The notes beneath the pieces were generated by a model. It was given only the letters and a program-made list of their open reading frames with translations. It was not told where the DNA came from and made no database searches. Made by a program: the position numbers and the translations under genes. Of a DNA stretch of 48,605 nt, positions 41,344 to 48,605 are shown in pieces. This stretch comes from Bacteroidales bacterium (lineage in GTDB: Bacteria; Bacteroidota; Bacteroidia; Bacteroidales; UBA932), in the NCBI GenBank assembly GCA_011620605.1, contig WOYW01000003.1, positions 1 to 48,605 of the forward strand. The letters run 5' to 3'. Numbering within the stretch: the stretch's first letter is position 1; every line of letters starts with the position of its first letter.

Positions 41344-42557
41344 ATAGTTTCCTCCCATTTTGTTGCTTGTATGATCATCCTGGTTTCTTCTCCTGACATC
41401 CAGCCGGTTGTTCCAAAAAGGTAAACGGGACCGCCTTCCGTAATCCCGGTTTTATGTCTCCATTGTTCAACGGTCAGGGGAAAATTCCTGACCGACATAT
41501 TGGCTTTTGGAAAACCGTTCCGGATTTTTTTTAAATTCCCGGAAGTAAACGGTATGATTCCCCCGATCCTGAATTTTCGTCCGGGAAAACCGGGTACGGG
41601 AACAGAAGAAGTATACAGGTGGCTGTGCCTGTGGATCTTCTTCACGGGATACCTCAGAGCCGGCAAGGCAAATGCGCCCGCTTTCAGGAAAGAAACCCCG
41701 GGTTCGTAAAGATAGTCTCCTTCCCGGATCACCGCATACCCTCCTTCTTTTTGTAATGTTGCCGAGGCAAGGATTTCGTCGCTTTGATGAAACGAGAAAT
41801 CTTCCCCGCAAACGATCAGCGGTTCTTGGCGTATCTCTTTATCGTTTTTGAGCAGAAAAAGCAATTCCTTACATTCATTACCGGATGATATCACATGTAC
41901 CTGCACGGTGCCCTTTAGCTGGGAAAGCGTCCGGGAAATATCTGCCAGCGGAGAGATCTTAACCAAAAAAGCATCGGCACGCTGCAAGACGTAATCTCTT
42001 AAAGCGGTAACATCGGGACTATACCGTGTAATGTCGTACAGGCGGCGCCCTGCATCATCCCGGCGGGAAGGATCTGCATACACCAAAGAGGCATAAGGGA
42101 TCCGGGGATCATCCTTCCACAGTTGCTGTGCAGGTGAATGCACCACACGTATCCGCCCTGCTGCTCCAAGCGCTTTGAAATTATGTTCTGCAGCCCGGCA
42201 TAATGCAACATCCTTTTCTGCGTAGATCACATGATCCGAGCTTTTTGAAAAGTAAAAGGCATCCACTCCCAATCCACCGGTAATATCCAGAACGGGGCCA
42301 TCCCGGTCAACGAAACGTCTTTTGTAACCGGCCGTATACGACGAAGAGCATTGTTCTGCAGCCAGTACAGAAGGAATAAACACCTGCCTGCAGGCAAACC
42401 ATTCGGGGACCTTGTACCTGATCTTGCGCAATCCTTCTATCTGCCGGACACATTTGGGGATGTCTGTCCCGGGATATTTATGCCCGGAAAGCAGCAATCC
42501 GTGCACATCGTCTTCAAGATGTTCCCTGACAAATGCTATTTCGCCGGCAGTGAGCAT
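41340..42557 (-). CDS. Class I SAM methyltransferase with THUMP-like domain
   Basis: The 405-residue cytosolic protein has the SAM-binding motif I VLDITGGLGVDAFYFSK near 90-106 and an acidic motif II around YAEKD. YADPSRRD follows in the position of the catalytic motif IV. The C-terminal third (VRNFPLTVEQWRHKTGITEGGPVYLFGTT) matches the THUMP-like tail of a Bacteroidota methyltransferase family thought to act on RNA. The target is unknown. It sits between two peptidase genes and is coupled to the one downstream by ATGA. Confidence 0.82.
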   Translation of the reverse strand: MLTAGEIAFVREHLEDDVHGLLLSGHKYPGTDIPKCVRQIEGLRKIRYKVPEWFACRQVFIPSVLAAEQCSSSYTAGYKRRFVDRDGPVLDITGGLGVDAFYFSKSSDHVIYAEKDVALCRAAEHNFKALGAAGRIRVVHSPAQQLWKDDPRIPYASLVYADPSRRDDAGRRLYDITRYSPDVTALRDYVLQRADAFLVKISPLADISRTLSQLKGTVQVHVISSGNECKELLFLLKNDKEIRQEPLIVCGEDFSFHQSDEILASATLQKEGGYAVIREGDYLYEPGVSFLKAGAFALPALRYPVKKIHRHSHLYTSSVPVPGFPGRKFRIGGIIPFTSGNLKKIRNGFPKANMSVRNFPLTVEQWRHKTGITEGGPVYLFGTTGWMSGEETRMIIQATKWEETI

Positions 42558-42560
42558 AAG

Positions 42561-44636
42561 TTATTCCTCCAAAAGATACCGGGTCCAGAAGTTCAGGTCC
42601 TCGTCGGCGGAAAAAGTACCCTGATAACCCCTGTAACCATGTCTTTGTCCCGGATACATCATAAATCGGAAATGTTTGTTGGTTTTCATCAGTTCATTTA
42701 CCAGGCGCATGGCGTTCTGGAAATGGACGTTATCATCTGATGTGCCATGGGTGATCATCAAAACGGAAGGTCCAAAGCTGCCGTAACTTCCGCATTGTTC
42801 AAGTACTGAACCGTTTTTGTATCCTTCCGGGTTGTCCTTGGGCGTATCCATAAAACGTTCCGTATAATGGGTATCGTAGAACGTCCAGTCATAAACACCC
42901 GCACCGGCAATTCCGTAAGGGAAATAATCACCTGCAGTACAAACGGCCAAAGCCGTAATATATCCGCCATAGCTGTAACCGGTAATACCCACTTTCCCGG
43001 GATCCGCAAAGCCTTTTTCTCTAAGGTAATCGATCCATAACTTGTAATCGTGTATTTCCCATTTACCCAGGTTTCTATACATCATGTCCAGGCCTCTTTT
43101 TCCGCAATGCCCGCTGCCGCGGTGATCCATGGCGATCTGGATAACGCCCTTTTTTGCCCAGTGGTATTTGGAGGCCGGAGCAGTCCAGCGATCCATGACG
43201 CTCCCGTTATCCGGCCCCCCGTAAATACTTACGATCACGGGATATTTTTTCCCTTCCTCCATTTCAAGCGGAAAAGTAATAACGGCAGGCAGGGTAAAAC
43301 CGTCCCCGGTAGTTATGAAATGCATCCGGGACCGGGGGACGTTATCTTCTTCCAGCTGTCGGTCATAATCATCTCCTTTAGAATCTCCCAATATTCGTAA
43401 GAGTCCTTTTTTTACGCTGTACAAGGCAGCCTGTGTGGGAGTGGAAACGTTGGAGAACAAGACCGTGAAATGCCGGTGATCCGGGGAGAACAAAACGTTG
43501 GTATAATGGTAATCGCCCGTTGTCAGACGGCGGATCTTGGGCTCTTTTACGTTTTTGCCCGTTTCTAAGGGGACAGTATAAACATCCGATCGGGTAGAGA
43601 TTTCCCTGCGTGCAGAAAAAAACAGGTTTTTCCCTTTGGGATCGGTCCCGTGAAGCACAATACCCCAGTTGTTACCTTCTGTTAGTTTCCGAAATTCTTT
43701 TCCATCCGTTGAACACAGGTAGATCTGCTGCCAGGACTCAAAATCCCTGACCATGATCATTCCTTTTTCGGTAAAGATGGGATCAGCTATCCAGTCCAGC
43801 CAGGCAGATTGTTCTTCACTGTATATTACCTTGCCTGTCCCCTTATCAGGATCAACTGCATACAGTTTTAACTGGTTTTGGTCCCTGTTCATCCACTGGA
43901 CCAGGAGAGATTTACCGTCAGGAGTCCAGTAAGGGTGACCAAAATACTGATCGGCGGCCGGATCAAAATCTGCCCATACGATCCCGGAACCATCATCCGT
44001 TGAAACGATCCCGATTTTAACCTGAGGATTTATATCCCCTGCCTTGGGATAACGCGTTTCTTCCAGGTGCCCGTGTTGTCCGTCAGCCACGTAAATGGGA
44101 AACATGGGAACACAGGAATCGTCACAGCGGAAAAAAGCCAGGCGACGACTGTCAGGAGACCACCAGAAAGAACGGTAATTACTGCTTCTTCCCAAGATCT
44201 CCTCGTAATAGACCCACGATGCATATCCGTTCAGAACCATCTGACTGCCGTCAAAGGTGAACCGTCTTATTTCCCCGGTTTCCAATTCTTTAGCGTAAAG
44301 ATCATTGTTCAGGGTATAGGCAACATATTTCCCGTCAGGGGACAAGGCGGGATTCAGCGCTTTTTCATCCAGTCCGTAACCGCCAGTCTTTCCGAAAGGC
44401 GATACAGGAGGTTCCGAAGGAGTTCTTTTTCCGGTAACAATATCCTCGGCAAAATATTTACTTTGCTGCCTGTCGCCTGAACGCAGCAATAAGGTCCGTG
44501 CATCTGCCCAGGATACAGGCATTTCAAAGGATTTGACAAGTCCTTCGGGCGGGGTTTCACGGACTATGCGTTCCTGCGAGGCGGCTGTCTGGGCCAGAAG
44601 AGAAGTGAATAATAGCAGGACAATAAAACGTTTCAT
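42561..44636 (-). CDS. Dipeptidyl peptidase IV-like S9B serine peptidase
   Basis: The 691-residue exported enzyme has a signal peptide ending AAS near residue 20. An N-terminal beta-propeller (about 40-430) includes the Glu pair in YYEEILGR (145-146) that anchors substrate N-termini in DPP IV. The alpha/beta hydrolase has Ser555 in GYSYGG, Asp634 in HGTSDDNVHF and His666 in QRHGYRG. It would release X-Pro or X-Ala dipeptides in the periplasm, feeding peptide catabolism. It is 3 bp upstream of the methyltransferase gene. Confidence 0.92.
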   Translation of the reverse strand: MKRFIVLLLFTSLLAQTAASQERIVRETPPEGLVKSFEMPVSWADARTLLLRSGDRQQSKYFAEDIVTGKRTPSEPPVSPFGKTGGYGLDEKALNPALSPDGKYVAYTLNNDLYAKELETGEIRRFTFDGSQMVLNGYASWVYYEEILGRSSNYRSFWWSPDSRRLAFFRCDDSCVPMFPIYVADGQHGHLEETRYPKAGDINPQVKIGIVSTDDGSGIVWADFDPAADQYFGHPYWTPDGKSLLVQWMNRDQNQLKLYAVDPDKGTGKVIYSEEQSAWLDWIADPIFTEKGMIMVRDFESWQQIYLCSTDGKEFRKLTEGNNWGIVLHGTDPKGKNLFFSARREISTRSDVYTVPLETGKNVKEPKIRRLTTGDYHYTNVLFSPDHRHFTVLFSNVSTPTQAALYSVKKGLLRILGDSKGDDYDRQLEEDNVPRSRMHFITTGDGFTLPAVITFPLEMEEGKKYPVIVSIYGGPDNGSVMDRWTAPASKYHWAKKGVIQIAMDHRGSGHCGKRGLDMMYRNLGKWEIHDYKLWIDYLREKGFADPGKVGITGYSYGGYITALAVCTAGDYFPYGIAGAGVYDWTFYDTHYTERFMDTPKDNPEGYKNGSVLEQCGSYGSFGPSVLMITHGTSDDNVHFQNAMRLVNELMKTNKHFRFMMYPGQRHGYRGYQGTFSADEDLNFWTRYLLEE

Positions 44637-44646
44637 AGTAAGGAAT

Positions 44647-46044
44647 TTATAGATTTATCAGATACAATTGTTCGCGTGCCCGGGTAAAAGCCGTGTAATA
44701 CCACCGCAATACCTCTTTGTTACAAATATCACCAAAAAAGCCCTTATCCACAAAAACGGCTTTCCACTGCCCTCCCTGCGCTTTGTGACATGTGACCGCA
44801 TTGGCATACTTCACCTGCAAAGCATTAAGGTACAGATCTTCCCTGACCGCACTGTATCGCTTACGCTTCCCTTTTAAGTGTGCATAATCCAGCGAGACTC
44901 CCTCGTACAACTGTTGTTGCTGCTCCCTGGATAAAGCAGGCGATTCACTATCCAGCGTATCCAGCAACAGGCGAACATCAAGTTCCACGTCTTTGTAATC
45001 GGGAAAACGAAGAACCGCCTCGGCAAAACGAAAACCGTACCGTTCCCTGAATTTGTGTATACGCATGATCTCGGCAATATCCCCGTTGGCAATGAAATCC
45101 ATCTCGGGGATATCTTCCAGAAACTGGTAACAATTCTTTACCACCATTACACGGTCCCCTTTGGTTATATCTTCTTCACGGTATAAAATGCTCCCGCGGA
45201 TTCCTTTGTTATACCTGTTGGCCCGCCTGTTGGAACGGCACAAAACTACGGTTTCTTCCAAACCGTAACGGGATATTGCATCGTTGAGAGTTTCTGTCAG
45301 TTCACCGGAATTTATGCGGTGAATATCTGTAAATCCGTCGGTTTTCCATTCCGGGATCCTGTAGTCACCATCAGTAATGTTTTTTCTTAACAATGTGGCG
45401 TTGTACAATATTCCTGAGTCAAAGGACTGTCTTAAAACTTCTTTCATTTCCCAATAAACCACTTTCCCGTAGATTTCCATTTGCCCGGGATCCAAAGCCG
45501 GTGAAATATCCAGCCCCACTGGTGGAAGCTGTGCAGAATCTCCCGATAGCAACAACTGATTTCCTTTGCCGTTCAAAACAAACTTCAACAGGTCTTCCAG
45601 GAGGTTCCCGCTGCCAAAAAGCAATCCCCCGGGGACATTGGATAAAAGGGAAGCTTCGTCCACAATAAAGAGGGTGTTCTTATTCCGGTTGGGATACAAT
45701 TCAAAGACCCCGAATCCTTCCGTGTCAGAAGCCGTGGAAGGTTTTTGGCGGTAAATGGCTTTATGGATGGTGTGTGCAGAAGCCCCGGCATAACCCATCA
45801 GCACTTTGGCCGAACGTCCCGTGGGGGCTAGCAATACGCTTGGTTTATTTAAATCCCGCAAAGCCCCTACCAGGGCAGCCATGGCGGTAGTTTTTCCTGT
45901 TCCTGCATATCCGTTCAAAATGAATACAGGATCACCGGAAGTAATAAAAGCAGACAACGCTCTGAACAGTTCATCCTGGTCCCGGGAAGGTTCAAACGGT
46001 AAATGTTCCTGTAATTTTTGAAAGATGTACTGTTCAATTCCCAT
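44647..46044 (-). CDS. RecD-like SF1B helicase / AAA ATPase
   Basis: The 465-residue cytosolic protein has Walker A GYAGTGKTTA (45-54), motif Ia LAPTGRSAKVL, Walker B FIVDEASLLS (about 128-137) and LLSGDSAQLPP as motif III. The UvrD_C_2-type end has NAVTCHKAQGGQWKAVFVD and WYYTAFTRAREQLYLI. These are the conserved motifs of RecD2/Pif1-type 5'-3' helicases. It lacks the long N-terminal extension of RecD2, so its role (replication restart, recombination or RNA) is open. It lies 12 bp after trkH and 10 bp before the DPP IV gene. Confidence 0.88.
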   Translation of the reverse strand: MGIEQYIFQKLQEHLPFEPSRDQDELFRALSAFITSGDPVFILNGYAGTGKTTAMAALVGALRDLNKPSVLLAPTGRSAKVLMGYAGASAHTIHKAIYRQKPSTASDTEGFGVFELYPNRNKNTLFIVDEASLLSNVPGGLLFGSGNLLEDLLKFVLNGKGNQLLLSGDSAQLPPVGLDISPALDPGQMEIYGKVVYWEMKEVLRQSFDSGILYNATLLRKNITDGDYRIPEWKTDGFTDIHRINSGELTETLNDAISRYGLEETVVLCRSNRRANRYNKGIRGSILYREEDITKGDRVMVVKNCYQFLEDIPEMDFIANGDIAEIMRIHKFRERYGFRFAEAVLRFPDYKDVELDVRLLLDTLDSESPALSREQQQQLYEGVSLDYAHLKGKRKRYSAVREDLYLNALQVKYANAVTCHKAQGGQWKAVFVDKGFFGDICNKEVLRWYYTAFTRAREQLYLINL

Positions 46045-46056
46045 AGACCGGATGCG

Positions 46057-47496
46057 TTATTTGCGGGGACTGAACAGGATAAAGAATCCGAACAACTCAA
46101 TACGGCCAATGATAGATACAAGGGACAAAACGAATTTGGCAAAACCGTTGAATGCACTGTAGTTGCTCATTGAGCCCACATTCCCGAAACCGGGGCCAAC
46201 ATTTCCTATATGAGCAGCTGTGGCACTTACGGCATCCATAATATCTATTCCCGTTAAAGTCAGTAACAACGATGTGATCAAAACGCAAAACAGATAAAAA
46301 ACAATAAAAAGATTCACTCCCGAAACCAGTTCAGAGTCAAGTGCATGACCGCCGATCCTTACCGGCACGACAGATTTTGGGTGTAACCGTTTTGTGATCT
46401 GTGCCTTAAACGAAAAAACGGAAATCAGGACCCTATCTGCTTTAATTCCGCCCGAGGTTGACCCCGAACAACCACACTGCAGCGTAAAGAATATTAACAA
46501 AAGAATAATAAAACCAGGCCATACGGAAGAATCTGCAGTAGCAAAACCAGTAGAAGTGGCCAGGGATATGGTTTGAAAGAACCCGTGTCTGAAAGATTCC
46601 GCAAAAGTATCATAGGTGCCCGTAAACTTTAAACTCAGTGACACAAACAGACTTCCCAATAATAACGCAGAAATAAAATAACGCGTTACCGGGGATTTGA
46701 ACAATGTGGTAGATCTTTTGACCAGAAGCAGAAATATCATCCCAAAATGCAAAGCCGAAAGACACATGAATACTATAATAATTCCCTCTATCAGTTTGCT
46801 GTCGTATGCTGCAATACTTAGGTTCCTGGTACTGAATCCTCCCGTTGCTATAGTGGCAAAAGAGTGACATACGGCATCAAAAAAACTCATGCCGGCAATC
46901 GTTAAACAAGTGACTTCCAGGAAAGTAAGACCAAAATATATGATAGCTATAACACGGACTGTTTCTTTCGCCCTGAAACGAAAATAATCCTGGGAAAGAG
47001 CACTGATCTCAATTTTTGATAATTTCAACCGGATGGAACTTACTTCCGGAAGGATCAGCAACATAAAGATCACCACGCCCATACCACCGATCCAATGGGT
47101 GGATGCCCGCCAAAAAAGCAATGATTTCGGCAAAATTTCAACGTCGGTCAGGATAGTTCCCCCTGAAGTGGTATAACCGCTCACACTCTCATACCATGCG
47201 TTAATTAATGTAAACTCCCCTCCCCACAACAAATAAGGAAGCATACCGAAAAGACATGAAATTGCCCACGAAAGGACTACGATTACATATCCTTCGCGGG
47301 TTGCAACTTCTCCTGCACTTCTAACAAATATGTATGGAAAAGATCCAATTGTCGCAGTGATGATGGCCGAAAGGAGCAACGGAGAAAATCCGGTATCAAA
47401 TCCGTTTATTGCCGAGACAAAGACGGCAATGAACATGAACAGGGCATTGACCAGGAGAACCAGACCCATATTCCTTGCTATCACGTGGATCCTCAT
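46057..47496 (-). CDS. trkH: Trk potassium uptake channel subunit TrkH
   Basis: This 479-residue membrane protein has the repeated TrkH pore elements with selectivity glycines, e.g. SGYTTSGGTILTD, ATIATGGFSTRNLS, ATSTGFATADSS and HIGNVGPGFGNVG. It brings in K+ with the cytosolic NAD-binding TrkA, which is not in this window. Its start overlaps the upstream sensor gene by ATGA, so the two are made together. Confidence 0.93.
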   Translation of the reverse strand: MRIHVIARNMGLVLLVNALFMFIAVFVSAINGFDTGFSPLLLSAIITATIGSFPYIFVRSAGEVATREGYVIVVLSWAISCLFGMLPYLLWGGEFTLINAWYESVSGYTTSGGTILTDVEILPKSLLFWRASTHWIGGMGVVIFMLLILPEVSSIRLKLSKIEISALSQDYFRFRAKETVRVIAIIYFGLTFLEVTCLTIAGMSFFDAVCHSFATIATGGFSTRNLSIAAYDSKLIEGIIIVFMCLSALHFGMIFLLLVKRSTTLFKSPVTRYFISALLLGSLFVSLSLKFTGTYDTFAESFRHGFFQTISLATSTGFATADSSVWPGFIILLLIFFTLQCGCSGSTSGGIKADRVLISVFSFKAQITKRLHPKSVVPVRIGGHALDSELVSGVNLFIVFYLFCVLITSLLLTLTGIDIMDAVSATAAHIGNVGPGFGNVGSMSNYSAFNGFAKFVLSLVSIIGRIELFGFFILFSPRK

Positions 47497-48257
47497 AGCT
47501 TATTGTGTTCGTCGCAAAGTTTTGTAATGGATTCGTTCAATTCCACCAATTCGTCATCGGGAGGCAGTTTGACTTGGTATTTTGTTTTAAACAACAACGT
47601 ATTCTTGATACCCAGCCGGATCTGTCTAAGCGGCAGGATCAGATAAATGCGGATAAAATATGACAACAGAAAGAGGAGCAATATGCTGCTGGCCAATGCA
47701 ATCACACCCGGCATCAGGCTCCTGTAAAACCCGTCCTGTATCAATTGCGTGTTCTGATGGAGTAAGTCCTGCTCCAGGGAGATCAGGTCCTGAACGTATT
47801 TGCGGAGCCGGGAATAGGTTGGATACAGCCTCTGTGTATACCATTCCCTTCTCTGAACGTATTCGTTCTCCTGCCATACCGACCTGGCTTCATTCAATAT
47901 TTGCATATAGGCGGCATAGGCAAACATAATGGAATCTGTCAGGGCCATTTCCTGCTTTGTAACCAACGTCGTCCTGGTGGCCTGCAGATAACGGTTAAAA
48001 CGTGCATCATTGTATATGGATTCCAGTTCCAGTAATGAATCCGGGGTAATGCCTATCTGGCTGAGCAATGCAAAAACATTCTGATCGGTCACTTCAAGCA
48101 ATTGGCTGGATATGTTAATGTTATCTGCATTAACGGAAATAACGTCTCCTACCGAACGGCGGATCCTTCCAATTTCAAAAATACTTACAAGGCTGGCCAG
48201 TAAAAGAACAAAGCCCACCACTAAAAAGCCCAGATTGATTTTATTGCTTATTCCCAT
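47493..48257 (-). CDS. Membrane sensor with HAMP-like region but no kinase domain
   Basis: The 254-residue protein has a first membrane helix at about 10-28, a helical periplasmic domain of about 155 residues and a second membrane helix at about 188-206. A HAMP-like linker of about 45 residues follows (YLILPLRQIRLG, PPDDELVELNESITKLCDE). This is the front half of a typical histidine kinase or chemoreceptor, but it ends at the stop codon without any output domain. Translational coupling to trkH suggests a role in controlling K+ uptake, which is inference. Truncation of a former kinase is the alternative. Confidence 0.7.
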   Translation of the reverse strand: MGISNKINLGFLVVGFVLLLASLVSIFEIGRIRRSVGDVISVNADNINISSQLLEVTDQNVFALLSQIGITPDSLLELESIYNDARFNRYLQATRTTLVTKQEMALTDSIMFAYAAYMQILNEARSVWQENEYVQRREWYTQRLYPTYSRLRKYVQDLISLEQDLLHQNTQLIQDGFYRSLMPGVIALASSILLLFLLSYFIRIYLILPLRQIRLGIKNTLLFKTKYQVKLPPDDELVELNESITKLCDEHNKL

Positions 48258-48576
48258 AAGTGTTCAAAGTTATAAAAAAACTCCATACACTGTCCAGAGC
48301 CTGTAACGCCCTTAGCCAGGAAGGCAATTTTACCGGTTTTTTGTCTTTAAACAGTTTTCCGCTTACTCCTTCCAGGGAGTGATCAAGAGCCAAAAAGACA
48401 GTGGTGGAAGCGCCCCTGGGAACATGCCTGATTACAGGTCTGAAAAGAATATCGGCCAGAGGATCAACCCATTTGTGCATTTTTATTATGGATGTATTGA
48501 CAATCCCGGGATCGACCATGTTAATACTTATTCCTTCTTCTTGACATAAATAGTCGGCCCTTAAAAAGCAGTTAAA
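48241..48576 (-). pseudogene. C-terminal remnant of a short-chain dehydrogenase (5' part lost or disrupted)
   Basis: From about 48540 down to the stop at 48241-48243 the frame reads EEGISINMVDPGIVNTS and then RPVIRHVPRGASTTVFLALDHSLEGVSGKLF, a clear C-terminal half of a classical SDR. An ATG exists at 48519, but it lies inside the conserved strand and cannot be the real start. Going upstream, the frame meets TGA at 48577-48579. The catalytic YxxxK expected about 18 residues before GISIN is absent in all three frames. The gene is broken by deletion, insertion or frameshift, or the window edge is misassembled. It overlaps the next gene by 17 bp. Confidence 0.65.
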
Positions 48577-48605
48577 TCATTGAAAATCAGCAAAAATAAG
48601 CCCAA
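48577..48605. other. Unexplained sequence at the window edge
   Basis: These 29 bases interrupt the SDR frame and do not continue its sequence in any frame. They could be the end of an inserted element, but no terminal inverted repeat can be tested because the window stops here. Confidence 0.3.

Noticed and set aside
44647-48257. Helicase-TrkH-sensor group as a phage defence island
   Set aside because: The helicase is RecD-like without nuclease or other effector partners, and its neighbours are K+ transport and peptidase genes. Nothing supports defence.
1-48605. tRNA, rRNA, CRISPR arrays or intact insertion sequences
   Set aside because: I found no transposase-like protein, spaced direct repeats or recognisable RNA gene. 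The only hint of an insertion is the broken SDR at the right edge.

Overview
The window looks like a chromosomal segment of a Bacteroidales-type bacterium (phylum Bacteroidota). Four things point there. Almost every promoter I can find carries the Bacteroidota -7 box TAnnTTTG. The arginine operon encodes an ArgF' with Pro90, the residue that marks the succinylornithine enzyme of Bacteroides. There is a SusC-type plug domain. Exported peptidases and glycosidases, many with lipoprotein signals, are abundant. The family or genus cannot be fixed from the sequence alone. Coding density is very high. I see no rRNA, tRNA, CRISPR array or intact mobile element.

Layout. 1-4489: the tail of an unknown gene, a stand-alone TonB plug protein, two M28 metallopeptidases (one fused to a probable outer-membrane barrel) and a DUF1295 membrane protein. 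4658-12784: an arginine biosynthesis operon (GNAT-argG-argC-argD-argF'-argB-argE-argH), preceded by a short leader ORF ending in an Arg-Val-Arg-Val-Arg run and a strong hairpin, which reads as an arginine attenuator. 12809-19677: a PlsC-like acyltransferase, clpB, queE, two tandem C1 cysteine peptidases and pssA. 19684-22350: hcp and a compact ferredoxin facing a Crp/Fnr regulator across a shared dyad, probably a nitrosative or redox stress module. 22372-25925: a small acidic protein, a metallo-beta-lactamase-fold enzyme, two lipocalins, a thioredoxin and an AraC regulator. 25916-30107: a phosphohexomutase, RmlD and a GT39-type membrane glycosyltransferase. 30120-39332: a galactomannan-type glycan locus with GH3, GH2N-like/CE7 esterase, GH5 mannanase, GH27 alpha-galactosidase, GPH symporter and a cellobiose/mannobiose 2-epimerase. 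39304-48576: a leftward operon with a disrupted SDR, a kinase-less HAMP sensor, TrkH, a RecD-like helicase, a DPP IV-like peptidase, a THUMP-like methyltransferase and an M3-like lipoprotein peptidase.

How it works together. The glycan locus would deacetylate and cut galactosylated mannan outside or at the cell surface, import oligosaccharides by cation symport and epimerise them in the cytosol. At least six exported peptidases suggest that peptides are also a major nutrient. Genes inside operons are joined by ATGA (once TTGA) overlaps. Most convergent pairs overlap or abut at their 3' ends, so few have room for a terminator.

The two most interesting observations are the candidate arginine attenuator and the repeated placement of the -7 box 4-7 nt before the start codon at about a dozen genes. 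The latter predicts widespread leaderless or nearly leaderless mRNAs.
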